A model generated the notes under the pieces. That model was not told the origin of the DNA, did no database searches, and was given only the letters and a program-made list of their open reading frames with translations. From Ricordea florida (taxonomy: Eukaryota > Cnidaria > Anthozoa > Corallimorpharia > Ricordeidae): a stretch of 64,000 nucleotides of DNA. Of the stretch, positions 40,831 to 54,515 are shown in pieces. The DNA is taken from contig OX453282.1 in the NCBI GenBank assembly GCA_949710005.1, positions 14,164,309 to 14,228,308 of the forward strand, in the 5' to 3' direction. Within the stretch, counting starts at the first letter, position 1; each line of letters starts with the position of its first letter. A program made the position numbers and the translations under genes.

Positions 40831-41800
40831 TAACTATAATCAGTAACGTTACCAATACCAACATATGTATCTCTTGCAAAGATCACTACAACTATGACCA
40901 GAAATAACCACCATTATTACCAACTTCACCATCACCATCGTCACTATCATCATTACAAAGATCATTACCACCATTAAACGTCAGCCAGTATATGTTAGTG
41001 ACCAGCTCAGTCAAGTATAGCTTATTGAAATAGTAGATAACAGTGGAGAGTAGCTGAGAGATGGAGTGGAATATGCTTCAAAGGGGTTGTGTAGTAGTGG
41101 GGTGTACCAAGTTGGAGAAGATTGGTATACATCACATTGCTTTACATCAATGAAGTATTGGAGTAGAGTAGCGCAGTGGAGTGCTGAAATGAAATATCGC
41201 AGTGGATCAGTGGAGCGTCGCAGTGGAGTATTGCAGCGGAGTATCGCAGTGGAGTGGCAGAGGATTCTTTAATCGAGTACCTCTAGCGGAGTCCATATGT
41301 CAAGTAGAGGTCATTGAGGTTGCGAATTAGTGGAGTTTACCTTGTGGGTAAGTAGCGCAGTGGAGCCCAGTGGAATAAAGCAGAGTACCATTTTCCCGTA
41401 GTGAATCAGTACAGTATTTCAGTGGAGTAGCGAAATAGTGGAGTGGAAGTCAGGCTCACTGTAGTATACTCAAGTAAAGAAGTAGAATGTCAGTCACACG
41501 CAGTGGATAGTGAAGTGTACTTCAGTAGAACGGTGGACTTTTGGATTATCGCATTGGAGTATCGCAGTCGAGTGGTATGGGGGGGAATAGATCTCAGTGG
41601 AGTAGTGGCATGTCCAGTGGAATAGACCTTGTTGAAGTAGTAGAATATTGCAGTGGAGTATAATTCAATGGAGTATAGCAGTGGACTAGAGCAGTGGGGT
41701 ATCACATAAACGTCATGGAGTGGTGGTGTATACCTGATTCCAGCTTAGCAATAAAATGAACTGACTCCAATAAGTTTCTCAATTTTATCGCATTTTGGTT
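40831..41800 (+). repeat. Trinucleotide-rich stretch and degenerate GTGGAGTA minisatellite
   Basis: About 40880-40980 is rich in ACC/ATC triplets (CACCATCACCATC). About 41030-41720 is a degenerate 10-14 bp repeat around GCAGTGGAGTATC. Then about 80 bases of unique sequence lead into the next satellite. No coding evidence. Confidence 0.75.
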
Positions 41801-43205
41801 TTACCGCGGTAAAATAAACTTACTCAATAACTGAAAGAATGTCGGCACCAGTATGGAAACAGTGGTAAGAAGTTTGGGGCACATGAAATACAACAACGAC
41901 GTGCAGCATTAAAATAACGTTGCATTAGGGTTTCTGAAGAAACATTTTAAATGTGTAGTAATCAGCCAAAAACTAGATTTGTAGCTCAGCATGAAATTGG
42001 CACATATTTACGATTTGTACTGCAACAGTACAAATCTGTGGTATTGGTAGACGGTTTCCGGAATGAAAAGAGAAAAACAGTGTTATTTGCGCACAACCTG
42101 CAAACATAGGGATTTTTAGAATTTTTGCAAAAGTCGAAAAGTAACGTACTTCGTATGGTAGGAAGTGTAAAAAGTTGTGCACATACCAAATACCAACTAT
42201 GTTGTTTTGCAGTAAAAAAGTGGCTTTTCCTTACGATCTGTACTAAAATATGTTATAAGTGTGGTATTTAGGCTTAAAACAAGGTTTTCTGAATAAAAGG
42301 CGAAAAACACTATTATTTGCGGAACGGGCAAACAGAAGAATTTATAGAATTTATGCTAAAATAAAAAATAACGTAGTTTGTATTGAAGGATGTGTAAAAC
42401 GTTGTGCACTTGCCAAATACCAACTATGTTGTGGTGCAGTATAAAAGCGGTTTTCCTCTACCACCTCTACTGCAACATGTTATAAGTGTTGTATTTGGAC
42501 TTAAAGGAAGGCTCTCTAAATAAAACATGCACAACACTGCTTTTTGTAAAGCACCCACTCACAAACGTAACAATCAATAGATTTTTTGCGAAAGTCAAAA
42601 AACAACTTAATTCGGATGGGAAAAAAACTGAGAATTTGTGAAATATCAAGATCCTAGCTATATTCTTGGCCAACATAAAACTAGCTGTTTGATGCCACTT
42701 GTGCTGCAACATGTTAAATGTGTGGTATTTGGGCTTAAAACAAAGGTTGTCTGAATACAAACCGAAAAAACGCTACTATTTGAAGAGCACCCGCACACGA
42801 ACGTAAAGATTTATAGAATTTTTGCAAAAGTCAAAAATAACTTAATTCGGATGAAAAGATAACTAAGAAGTTGCGTACAATCAAAATACTAGCTATATTG
42901 TTGGCCAAAATAAAAGTGGCTGTTCTTTACGATTTGTACTGCAACATATTATATGTTTGGGATTTGGACTTAAAACAATTCTTTCTGAAAAAGAGCCGCA
43001 AAACACTGTTATTAGCAGAGCACTAGCACACAAACGTAAAGATTTATAGAATTTTTGCACAAGTTAAAAAATAACTTAATTCGGACGATAGAATATGTAA
43101 AGAGTTGTGCACACACAATACCAACTATGTTGTTTTGCAGTAAACAAGTGGCTGTTCCTTACGATTTGTACTAAAACATGTTATAAGTGTAGTATTTGTA
43201 AAGGT

Positions 43206-43364
43206 AATCATACGGTTTCGAGTTCAATTTGGAATTAATTTGCACGAGTGAGTTTTTCAAAAAGCTGAAATTTCACGAGCCGCTTCGGCGAGTGCAATTT
43301 CAGCTTTTTGAAAAACTCACAAGTACAAACTAATTCCAAATTGAACGAGAAAAGCCGTATGATT
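43206..43364. mobile_element. Hairpin (fold-back) MITE-like element, copy A
   Basis: A nearly complete 159 bp hairpin. AATCATACGG at the left end is answered by CCGTATGATT at the right, and the arms include AATTTGGAATTA, GTGAGTTTTTCAAAAAGCTG and their complements around a central GCCGCTTCGGC. No coding capacity. It is inserted in a satellite monomer at the same position as the copy at 50259. Confidence 0.8.
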
Positions 43365-43680
43365 ATTAATAATATAAACATGAAAAAATTCGCCTGGAAG
43401 AAGTACCGGAAGATCTCATTGGGGACGTACAGAAAGTAAGCATTTGACGCGGATTTGACACTTTATTTACTGATTGGCTGATGAAGATCAACTGATAACG
43501 CTACAAGCTCAAAGCGGTTCGTTTAAAAATAAAGAATATCATAATCCAGAAAATCGATGTGTAATTTGCACTGCTGTTACACTTTTTGCACTGGTATTAC
43601 ACTTTTTGCACTGGTGTTACACTTGCACTGCACTGCTCTCAACCAATCAGAATCGAGTAATTTCTTCATGTATATTATTA
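43365..43680. mobile_element. MITE-like element with TIRs, copy A
   Basis: About 316 bp with inverted ends (AATAATATAAACATGAAAAA and, at the right, TTCTTCATGTATATTATT). Internally it has direct repeats of CACTGGTGTTACACTTTTTG. It abuts the hairpin element without a gap; together they may be one composite element. Similar sequence is remembered from cnidarian genomes. No transposase. Confidence 0.75.
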
Positions 43681-45024
43681 AGACTTATAACAAGCTTTTC
43701 TGAATAAAAGGCTCAAAAGACTTTTATTAACGGATCACCCGCGCAGAAACCTAAAGAGTTATAGATTTTTTTGAAAAGTCAAAAAACAACGAAATTCGTA
43801 TATTAAGAAAACTAAGAGTTGTGCACATTCAACATCCTAGCTATATTGTTAACCAACATAAAAGTGGCTGTTCTTTGCGACTTGTACTGCATCCTGTTAG
43901 ATTTGTGGTATTTGTCCTCAAAAAAGTTTTTCTGAGTAAGAACCGGAAAACGCTATTATCAGGAGAGCACCCGCACACAAAAGTAAAGATTTATAGAATT
44001 TTTGCAAAAGTCAAAAAATAACAATTCGCATGTGAATAAAGTTTTGCACGCACCAAGTATCAACTATGTTGTTTTGCATTAAAAAAAGTGGCTCTTTTTT
44101 ACGATTTCTACTGAAACATGTTATACGTGTGGTATTTAGGCTTAAAACAAGGTTTTCTGAATAAAAGGCGAAAAACACTATTATTTGCGGAACGCCCGCA
44201 CAGAAAAGTAAAGATATTTAGCATTTTTGCGAAAGTCTAAAAACGTATTTTGGATGTACGGAAAACGGAAAAGCTCGCAAAGAATCATAAAGATTTATAG
44301 CATTTTTGCGAAGTCTAAAAAGGTATTTTGGATGCAAAGAAAACGTATGGTAGGAAGTGTAACAAGTTGTGCACATACCTAATACCAACCATGTTGTTTT
44401 GCAGTAAAAAGTGGCTGTTGTTTAAGATTTTTACTAAAATATTTTATAAGTGTGGTATTTAGGCTTTAAACAAGGTTTTCTGAATAAAAGGCTCAAAACA
44501 CTTTTATTAACGGATCACCCGCACAGAAACGTAAAGAGTTATAGAATTTTTTGAAAAGTGAAAATACAACGAAATTCGGATGTAAAGAAAACTAAGAAGT
44601 TGTGCACATTCAAAATCCTAGCTATATTGTTAACCAACATAAAACTGGCTGTTCTTTGCGACTTGTACTGCAACTTGTTAGATTTGTGGTATTTGGGCTT
44701 AAAACAAGGCCTTCTGAATAAAACCCGCAAAACGCCACTATTTGAAGAGCACCCGCACACGAACGTAAAGATTATAGAATTGTCTCAAAAGTCAGAGAAT
44801 AACTTAATCGGATGAAAAGAAAACTAAGACGTTGTGTACAATCAAAATACTAGCTATATTGTTGGCCAACATAAAAGTAGCTGTTCTTTACGATTTGTAC
44901 TGCAACATGTTATATGTGTGGCATTGCGGTTAAAAACAAGGTTTCATGAATAAAAACAGCAAAACACTTTTTTTTGAACACCACCAGCTCAAAAACGTAA
45001 GAAACAGAAACTTTTATATTGGCG

Positions 45025-46275
45025 CACAATATAGTTGGTATGTTTTGTTTCCACAACTTCTTACACTTCCTTTCATAGGAATTACGTTAATATTTTACTT
45101 TTCCAAACATTCTATAACTTTCTACGTTTCTATGCGGGTTCTCCGAAAATAACAGTGTTTTGTGCCTTTTTTTCACGAAACCTTATCTTATTCCGACATA
45201 AAACACACACATAACATGTTCAAGTACAGATCGTAAAGAACAATCACTTTTATACTGCACCACATTATAGTTAAAATACTTGGTGTGTGCACAACTTCCA
45301 ACACTTCCTTAAATACAAATTACCTTAATTTTTGACTTTTCTAAAACCTTTATAAATCTTTATGTATTTGTGCGGGTGGTCCGCAAATGACAGTGTTTTG
45401 CTCTTTTTATTCTGGAAACCGTGTTTTTAAGGGCAGATAACACACATTTGACATGTTGCAATACAAATCGTCAAGAACTGCCAGTTTCTTGTTAGACAAA
45501 AACATAGTTGCTATTTGGTGTGTGCGCAATTTCTTACTTCACTTTCCATACAGAGAGAGAAATTCTTTGTCCTATGGAAAAAGTCTATAAATCGTTACGT
45601 TTCTGTGCGCCTTATCCACAAATAAAAGCATTGGACATGCGTTGTTGCAGAAGACCTTTTTTTCAGCCAGATATGACACATATAACACGTTGGAGTACAA
45701 ATCGTCAAAAACAGCCAGGTATTGGTCAGACAAGAATATAGTTTATATTCGGCGTGTGCACAACTTCTTACTTCACTTTACATTAAATTGCGACATTGTT
45801 TGACTTTTGCGTAAAGTCTATTAATCATTACGTTTGTGTGCGCTTGGTTCGCAAATAACAGCATTGGGCTTGTTTTTTTGCAGGAAACCTTGTTGCAATG
45901 CAAATCGTCAAGAACAGCCAATTTCTTGTTAGACAAGAATATAGTTGGTATTTAGTGTGTGAACAACTTCTTATTTCAGGAAATGACTTGCGTTTTCGCA
46001 TGCAGGAAAGCTTGTTTTGAGCCAAACGTCAAACACATAACATGTTGCAGTACAAATCGTCAAGAACAGCCAGTTTCTTGTTAGACAAGAATATAGTTAC
46101 TATTTGGTGTGTGCAGTATTTCTTAGTTCGCTTTCCATACAAAGAGCCACATTCTTTGACTTTTGGCAAATGTTTATTAATCGTTACTTTTCTGCGCGCT
46201 TGGTCCGCAAACAACACCATTTGACTGGCGTTGTCGCAGGAAACCTTGTTCTAAGACCTAATAACACACATATAA
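45025..46275 (-). repeat. About 232 bp satellite, copy A, inverted part
   Basis: From a palindrome TATATTG-GCGCA-CAATATA (45015-45033) the same monomer continues in reverse orientation (CACAACTTCTTAC, TTTTGCGTAAAGTC) to about 46275, where it passes into TGTCTGTATG repeats. Confidence 0.87.
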
Positions 46276-49200
46276 CATGTTGTGTTTCTGTATGTATCTA
46301 CGTCTTTGTCTGGTATGTCTTTATGTATATCTCTCTCTGTCTGTATGTATGTCTTTGTAAGTCTATTTAATTCTATATTTTTCTCTATGTACCGCTGTCT
46401 GTGTGTCCTAGGGTATACGTGTTTGTATTATTGATTGTTTGTATGTATATGTATGTATGTCTGTATCAATGTCTGTTTGTGTCTGTATACATCTCCATGT
46501 GTACTTCTTTATGTATGTGTGTCTGTCTTTATGTATGTCCTTATGTATTTTTGTTCTGTCTGTATGTGTCTATCTGTGTGCCTATATGTATGTGTATATG
46601 TGCTTCTGTATATATGTCTGTCGGTGCGTCCTAAGGTATGTCTGTGTGCGTCTAGGTATGTCTATGTGCTTGTATGTGTGTGTGTCTGTCCAAATGTATA
46701 GATATCTGTTTGTACATCTGTATGAGTTTGTACATAAGTGTGTGCTGTTTGTATGTCTGTGTGGGCGTCTGTATGTATGTGTGTGTTTTTCGGTCTATAT
46801 GTATGTATATTTCGGTTTCTGTGTGTATGAGTGTGTGTCTGTATGAATGTATATCTGTATGTGTATGTGTATGTGTATGATTGTCTCTGTGTGTCTTTAT
46901 GTATCTCTATGTGTTTCTTTATATATGTCTGTCTGTGCCTTTAGTAATGTCTTTATGTATATCTGTCTGTGTCTCTTTGTGTGTCCATCTGTGTGTCTAT
47001 AGTTATGTCTATATGTGTTTCTGTATTTATGTCTGTCTGTGTTGTGCTAAGTTATCAGTCTGTGTATGACTGTGTGTGTGTCTATATGTATATCTGTGTG
47101 TGTCTGAGTGTGCCTGTATATATGTCTGAAGGATTTCTCTATGCCTGTTCATTGGGTGTCTGTTTGTATGTCATTGTAGGGATCTGTATGTATGTCTCTC
47201 TGTGTGTGTCTCTATGTATGTATATCTGTGTGGGTGTATGTATGTATATCTGTCTGTGTCCTAGGTTATAAGTCCATCTATGACTGGGTGTGTCTCTGTC
47301 TGTATGTGTGTTTGTGTTTGTATCTATGTATCTCTGCAAGGATATTTGTATGTCTGTATTTCTGTTTGCAGGTCTTTGTGTGTGTCTGTATGTATGTATC
47401 TATACATGAAAATAGGTAAGTCCTTATTTGCGACTGCATCTATGTCTGTCTGTGTGTCCCAAGGTATATGTGTTTATTTGATTGTCTGTGTGTCTGTGTG
47501 AATGTCGGTGTGTGGGTCTATATTTATCTTAACTTGTATGCATATGTATGTATCTATGTTTGTCGTAAGGAATATGTAAGTATTTCAGTGTGTGTGTCTG
47601 TATATATCTCTGTCTGTGTCTATGTGTGTGTCTTTCTGTATGATATATATCTCTATGTTTTCATGTATTAATATCTTTATTTTTATCCTTGTGTATCTCT
47701 GCGTGTTTTTCTGTATGTATGTCTATATGTATGTCTTAGTCCTTAAGTATGTCTTCATGTATAATTGTCTGTGTCTATATGTGTCTATCCGTGTGTCTCT
47801 AACTATGTGTGTCTGTGTGGGTATCTCTGTCTATGTCTATCTGTGTGTCTAATGTGTGTAGCTATGTGCGTGTTTGTATGAATGTCTGTCGGTATCTGTG
47901 TATCTCTGTCTGTGTGTATGTGTGTGTCTGTCTGTAAGTATGTATATCTTTATGTATGTCTATACGAATGTCTGTGGGTGTGCCTGTATGTGTGTCTGTG
48001 TCCTTATGTATAACTTTATGTATATCTGTCTTTGTATGTATGTTCATCAGTGTGTCTATATGTACGTCTCTATGTGTTTGTGGATGTATGTATCCATGTG
48101 TTTCCTCAGGTATATGTGTATGTATGGGTGTGTGTGTGTCTGTATGAATGTCGGTGTGTGTGTATGTCTGTCTCTCTCAGTGTACGCAAATCTGTATGTA
48201 TGTCTATCTGTGTGTCCTAAGGTACATGTGTTTTCATGTTTCTGTGTGTGTCTGTACATATTTCTGTGTCTGTGTGTATGTGTGTTTGTGTCTGCATGTA
48301 TGTATATCTGAACGTTTGTCTGCATAGATGTCTGTGTGTCTGTCTGTATATATCTTTATGTAGGTGTGTCTGTGTGCCTAACTATGTCTTTATATCTGTG
48401 TTTATATGTGTGTATCTGTTTGTCTATATGTATGTCTATATCTCTTTCTGTAATTATGTATGTCTATGTCTTTATATATATCTTCATCTATGTCTTTGAC
48501 TGTATGTCTATCTGTGATTTTATACTTGTGTCTTCTATGTGTTGTACATATTTATATCTGTGTGTCTGTATGTATGTATATATCTATGTATGTATGTAGG
48601 TCTGTGTAAATGTCTATGTGTGCGTCTATCTCTATCTGTATCTATGCATGAGAATATGTAAGTCCTTAGCTGTCTGTGTCTATAGGTATCTTATATATTT
48701 GATTGTGTCTGTATGAATGTGTGTGTGTCTGTATGTATCTCAGTTTGTGTTTCTGTATGTACGTATTTCTGTGTCTCCTTGTATGTATGTTTTTATGAAT
48801 ATCTGTATGTGTCTGTATGTGTGTCTATTTGTTTGTCTCTTTGTGTGTCCTAAGGTATTTGTGTATCATGACTGTGTGTGTCTGTATGTAATTCTCTAAG
48901 TGTGTATGTGTGTGGCTTTAAGAATGTATGTATATCTGTATGACTGTATGTATGTCTGTCTGTTTGTATGTGTGTGTCTATCTGTCTGTATGTATGTATA
49001 TCTATGTGTATGTTTGTATGTAAATGTGTGTGTATGTGTATGTCTTTTAGAATGTATGAATATCTGTATGTATATCTGAATGGTTGTCTTACTGTGTGTC
49101 TTTGTATGTCTGTGTTGGTGTCTGTATGTATGTCCGTTTATGTGCATGTGTGAGGGTCTCTCTGTACGTATCTATATCTCTACCTATGTCCGTGTTGGTG

Positions 49201-49550
49201 TCTGTATGTATCTCTTTGTGTGTGCGTGTATGTATGTATTTTTGTCTGTGTCGTAATTTGTATCTTCATGTATATCTGTCTTTGTATGTATGTCTCTCTG
49301 TATGTCTATATGTATGTCTATATGTGTTTCTTTATGTATGTCTGTCTGTGTGTCCTAAGTTCTGTGTCTGTATCTGTCTGTGTGTTATCTCTATGTTTGT
49401 CTATATGTTTGTATGAATTTCTGTGTGTGTGTCTGTTTGTATGTCTGTGTGGGTGTTTGTATCTATGTATTTTTGTGTATATGTCTGTGTCTGTATGCAT
49501 GTATGTCTGTTTGTATGTCTGCATGAATGTCTGTGTCTGTATGCATCTCA
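46276..49550 (+). repeat. TGTCTGTATGTATG array, copy A
   Basis: Roughly 3.3 kb of interrupted (TGTN)n with TGTCTGTGTGTC motifs. It contains many short Cys/Val/Tyr-rich frames of no significance. Confidence 0.9.
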
Positions 49551-50258
49551 TTTTAGTTTTACAGCAGTAAAAAATACTTACTCAATAACTGAAAGAATGT
49601 CGGCACTAGTATGGAAACAGTAGTAAGAAGTTTGGGGCACATGAAATACAACAACGACGTGCAGCATTAAAATAACTTTGCATTATAGTATCTAAAGAAA
49701 CATTTTAAATGTGTAGTAATCGGCCAAAAACTAGATTTGTAGCTCAGCATGAAATTGGCACGTATTTACGATTTGTACTGCAACATGTTATATCTGTGGT
49801 ATTGGTAGACGGTTTCCGGAATGAAAAGAGAAAAACAGTGTTATTTGCGAACAACCTTAAGACATAGGGATTTATAGAATTTTTGCAAAAGTCGAACGGA
49901 TGTGTAATAAGTTGTGCACATACCAAATACCAACTATGTTGTTTTGCAGTAAAAAAGTGGCTCTTCCTTACGATCTGTACTAAAACATGTTATAAGTGTG
50001 GTATTTAGGCTTAAAACAAGGTTTCCTGAATAAAAGGCGAAAAACACTATTATGTGCGGATCGCGCGCAAAGAAACGTAAAGATTTATAACATTTTTGCG
50101 AAAGTCAAAAAAGGTATTTTGGATGTAAAGAAAACGTATGGTATGAAGTGAACAAGTTGTGCACACACCTTATATTAACTGTGTTGTTTTGCAGTAAAAA
50201 ATGGCTGTTCTTGAAGATTTGTACTAAAACATGTTATAACTGTGGTATTTGTTTAGGT

Positions 50259-50410
50259 AATCATACGGTTTCGAGTTCAATTTGGAATTAATTTGCACGA
50301 GTGAGTTTTCAAAAAGCTGAAATTGCACGAGCCGCGAGTGCAATTTCAGCTTTTTGAAAAACTCACAAGTACAAATTACTTCCAAATTGATAGAGAAAAG
50401 CCGTATGATT
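50259..50410. mobile_element. Hairpin MITE-like element, copy B
   Basis: About 152 bp duplicate of 43206-43364, with a slightly shortened centre (GAGCCGCGAGTGC). Confidence 0.78.
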
Positions 50411-50718
50411 ACTTATTAATAATATAAACATGAAAAAATTCACCTTGAGGAAGTGCCGGAAGATCTCATTGCGGACGGACAGGAAGTAAGCATTTGACGC
50501 GGATTTGACACTTTATTTACTGAAGATCAACTGATAAGCTACGAACTCAAAGCGGTTCGTTTAAAAATAAAGAATATCATAATCCAGAAAATCGATGTGT
50601 AATTTGCACTGGTGTTACACTTTTTGCACTGGTATTACACTTTTTGCACTGGTGTTACACTTGAACTGCACTGCTCTCAGCCAATCAAAATCAAGTAATT
50701 TTTTCATGTATATTATTA
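50411..50718. mobile_element. MITE-like element with TIRs, copy B
   Basis: Duplicate of 43365-43680, lacking a few bases of the left half (ACTGATTGGCTG region). It keeps the inverted ends and the CACTGGTGTTACAC direct repeats. Confidence 0.74.
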
Positions 50719-52537
50719 AGGCTTAAAACAAGGTTTTCTGAATAAAGGGCTCAAAACACTTTTATTAACGGATCACTGGCACAGAAACATAATGAAATAT
50801 AGAATTTTTTGAAAAGTCAAAAAAAAACGGATTTCGGATGTAAAGAAAACTAAGAAGCTATATTGTTAACCAACATAAAACTGTTTGTTCATTACGAGTT
50901 GCACTGCAGCTTGTTAGATTTGTGGTATTTGGGCCCAAATCAAGGTTTTCTGAGTAAGAACCGCAAAACACTATTATTTGCAGAGCACCCGCACACAAAA
51001 GTAAAGATTTATACAACTTTTGCAAATTCAAAAAATAACAATTCGGATGGAAAAAAAACTAAGAAGTTGTGTACATTCAAAATACTTGCTTTATTGTTGG
51101 CCAACATAAAAGTGGCTGTTCTTTAAGACTTGTACTTTAACATGTTAAATGTGCTGTATTTCGGCTCAAAACACTGTTTCCGCAATGAAAAGTACAAAAC
51201 ACTGTTATTTTCAGACCACCCACAAACAAAGAGAAGAATTTATAGAATTTATGCTAAAATCAAAATTAAGGTAGTTGGTATTGAAGGAAGTGTAAAACGT
51301 TGTGTACTTGCCTAATACCAACTATGTTGTGGTGCAGTATAAAAGCGGTTTTCCTCTACCACTTCTACTGCAACATGTTATAAGTGTTGTATTTGGGCTT
51401 AAAAGAAGGCTCTCTAAATAAAACATGCACAACACTGCTACTTGTAAAGCACCCACTCACAAACGCAACAATCTATAGATTTTTTGCGAAAGTCAAAAAA
51501 ACAACTTAATTCGGATGGGAAAAAAACTAAGAAGTTGTGCACAATCAAGATCCTAGCTATATTCTTGGCCAACATAAAACTAGCTGTTTGATGCCACTTG
51601 TGCTGCAACATATTAAATGTGTGGTTTTTTGGGCTTAAAACAAAGGTTGTCTGAATAAAACCCGAAAAAACGCTACTATTTGAATAGCACCCGCACACAA
51701 ACGTAAAGGTTTATAGAATTTTTGCACAAGTTAAAAGTTAACTTAATTCGGACGATAAAATGTCTAAAGGGCACACCAAATACCAACTGTGTTGTTTTGC
51801 AGTAAACAAGTGGCTGTTCCTTACGATATTTACTAAAACATGTTATAAGTGTGGTATTTAGACTTAAACAAAGTTTTCTGAATAAAAAGCTCAAAACACT
51901 TTACTTAACGGATTACCCGCGCAGAAACCTAAGGAGTTAAAGAATTTTTTGAAAAGTCAAAAAACAACGGAACTCGTATATTAAGAAAACTAAGAGTTGT
52001 GCACACTCAAAAGCCTAGCTATATTGTTAACCAACATAAAAGTGGCTGTTTTTTGCGACTTGTACTGCAACCTGTTAGATTTGTGGTATCTGTGCTCAAA
52101 AGAAGGTTTTCTGAGTAAGAATCGCAAAACACTATTATTAGGAGAGCACCCGCACACAAAGGTAAAGATTTTTAGAATTTTTGCAAAAGTCAAAAATAAC
52201 AATTCGGATGGTGGCATGTGAAAAAAGTTGTGCACACACCAAATATCAACTATGTTGTTTTGCAGTAAAAAAAGTGGCTTTCCCTTACGATTTGTACTAA
52301 AACATGCTATACGTGTGGTAATAAGGCTTAAAATAAGGTTTTCTGAATAAAAGGCGAAAAACACTATTATTTGCAAACGCTCGCAAAGAATCATAAAGAT
52401 TTATAGCATTTTTGCGAAAGTTTTAAAAGGTATTTTGGATGTAAAGAAAACGTATGGTAGGAAGTGTAAGAAGTTGTGCACCCATCTAATACCAACTATG
52501 TTGTTTTGCAGTAAAAAGTGGATGTTCTTTAAGATTT

Positions 52538-52669
52538 ACCTCTGTAAATAGTTTTAAATCTAAGTTAGTTAATAGTTTTTAATATTTTTAACATTTATTT
52601 TAGTTTTTAATGGTTGGTGTGATATCTGCAGATTTTTACCGACCAAATTAAATGTAGATGTAGATGTAG
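52538..52669 (+). mobile_element. Short retroposon-like insertion with ATGTAG tail
   Basis: About 132 bp present in copy B but absent at the matching point of copy A (about 44430), splitting AAGATTTTTACTAAAA. It starts ACCTCTGTAAATAG and ends in three ATGTAG units. The short tandem tail is a retroposon (SINE or LINE 3' end) signature; ATTT may be a target duplication. Confidence 0.5.
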
Positions 52670-53266
52670 ATTTTTACTAAAACTTGTTATAAAAGTGGTA
52701 TTTATGCTTTAAACAAGGTTTTCTGAATAAAAGGCGAAAAACACTTTTATTAACGGATCACCCGCACAGAAAAGTAAAGAGTTATAGAATTTCTTGAAAA
52801 GTGAAAATACAACGAAATTCGGATGTAAAGAAAACTAAGAAGTTGTGGACATTCAAAATCGTAGCTGTCTTGTTAACCAACATCAAACTGGCTATTCTTT
52901 GCGACTTGTACTGCAACTTGTTAGATTTGTGGTATTTGGGCTGAAAACAAATCCTTCTGAATAAAAGCCGCAAAACGCTACTATTTGAAGAGCACCCGCA
53001 CAAGAACGTAAAGATTTATAGAATTGTTGCAAAAGTCAGAAAATAACTTTATCCGGATGAGAAGAAAACCATGAAGTTGTGTACAATCAAAATACTAGCT
53101 ATATTGTTGGCCAACATAAAAGTAGCTATTCTTTACGATTTTACTGCAACATGTTATATGTGTGGCATTGCGGTTAAAAACAAGCTTTCATTAATGAAAA
53201 CAGCAAAACACTGTTTTTTTAACACCCTTCGCTCAAAAACGTAAGAAAGAGCAACTTTAATGTTGG

Positions 53267-54515
53267 CGCACAATATAGTTGGTATGTTTTGTTTGCACAA
53301 CTTCTTACACTTGCTTTCATAGGAATTACGCTAATTTTTAACTTTTCCAAAAATTCTCTAACTTTCTACGTTTCTATGCGGGTTCTCCGAAAATAACAGT
53401 GTTTGGTGCCTTTTTTTCGCGAAACCTTATCTTATTTTGACATAAAACACACACATGACATGTTCAAGTACAGATCGTAAAGACCAATCACTTTTATACT
53501 GCTACACATTATAGTTGGTATTTGGTGTGTGCACAACTTCTTACACTTCCTTAAATACAAATTACCTTAATTTTTGACTTTTACAAAACGCGTATAAATC
53601 TTTATGTATTTGTGCGGGTGGATCGCAAATGACAGTGTTTTGCTCTTTTCATTCTGGAACCCGTGTTTTTAAGGGCAGATAACACACATTTGACATGTTG
53701 CAATACAAATCGTTAAGAACTGCCAGTTTCTTGTTAGACAAAAACATAGTTGCTATTTGGTGTGTGCGCAATTTCTTACTTCACTTTCCATACAAAGAGA
53801 GAAATTCTTTGAGTTTTGGAAAAAGTCTATAAATCGTTACGTTTCTGTGCACCTTATCCACATATAACAGCATTGGATATGCGTTGTTGCAGGCAACCTT
53901 GCTTTCAGCCAGATACATATAACACGTTGCAGTACAAATCGTCAAAAACAGCCAGGTATTGGTCAGACAAGAATATAGTTTATATTCGGTGTGTGCACAA
54001 CTTCTTACTTCACTTTACATTAAAGAGCGACATTGTTTGACTTTTGCGTAAAGTCTATTAATCATTACGTTTGTGTGCGCTTGGTTAGCAAATAACAGCA
54101 TTGGGCTTGTTTTTTTGCAGGAAACCTTGTGCAATACAAATCGTCAAGAACAGCCAATTTCTTGTTAGACAAGAATATAGTTGGTATTTAATGTGTGAAC
54201 AACTTCTTATTTCAGGAAATGACTTGCGTTTTCGCATGCAGGAAAGCTTGTTTTAAGCCAAACGTCAAACACATAACATGTTGCAGTACAAATCGTCAAG
54301 AACAGCGAGTTTCTTGGTAGAGAAGAATATAGTTACTATTTGGTGTGTGCAGTATTTCTTACTTCACTTTCCATACAAAGAGCCACATTCTTTGACCTTT
54401 GACAAACGTTTATTAATCGTTACCTTTCTGGGCGCTTGGTCCGCAAACGACACCACTTGACTGGCGTTGTCACAGGAAACCTTGTTTTAAGACCTTATAA
54501 CACACATATAACATG
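53267..54515 (-). repeat. About 232 bp satellite, copy B, inverted part
   Basis: Continues after the degraded palindrome GTTG-GCGCA-CAATA (53258-53277). Matches 45025-46275. Confidence 0.86.

Larger units (their letters stand above)
41801..45024 (+). repeat. About 232 bp satellite, copy A, forward part
   Basis: Tandem monomers recognised by AAAGATTTATAGAATTTTTG and TTGTGCACA...TACCAACTATGTTG; recurrences at about 42106, 42333, 42567, 42800 and 43035, and again at 43750, 43981 and 44212, give a period near 232 bp. The array is interrupted by two MITE-like elements (43206-43680). Small frames inside are shadows of the repeat. Confidence 0.88.
49551..53266 (+). repeat. About 232 bp satellite, copy B, forward part
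   Basis: Restarts with the same lead-in as 41801 (ACTCAATAACTGAAAGAATG) and follows copy A monomer by monomer, with both MITE-like elements at the equivalent place. It is therefore a tandem duplicate of 41.8-49.5 kb, with internal losses. Confidence 0.88.

Noticed and set aside
43440..43500. CTGATGA near 43480 as a second hammerhead
   Set aside because: No GAAA element and no pairing stems around it.
41801..54515. Recurring 60-85 codon frames in the 232 bp satellite (for example around 44558-44815)
   Set aside because: They recur only because the repeat recurs, carry frequent frame breaks between monomers and show no protein-like conservation.
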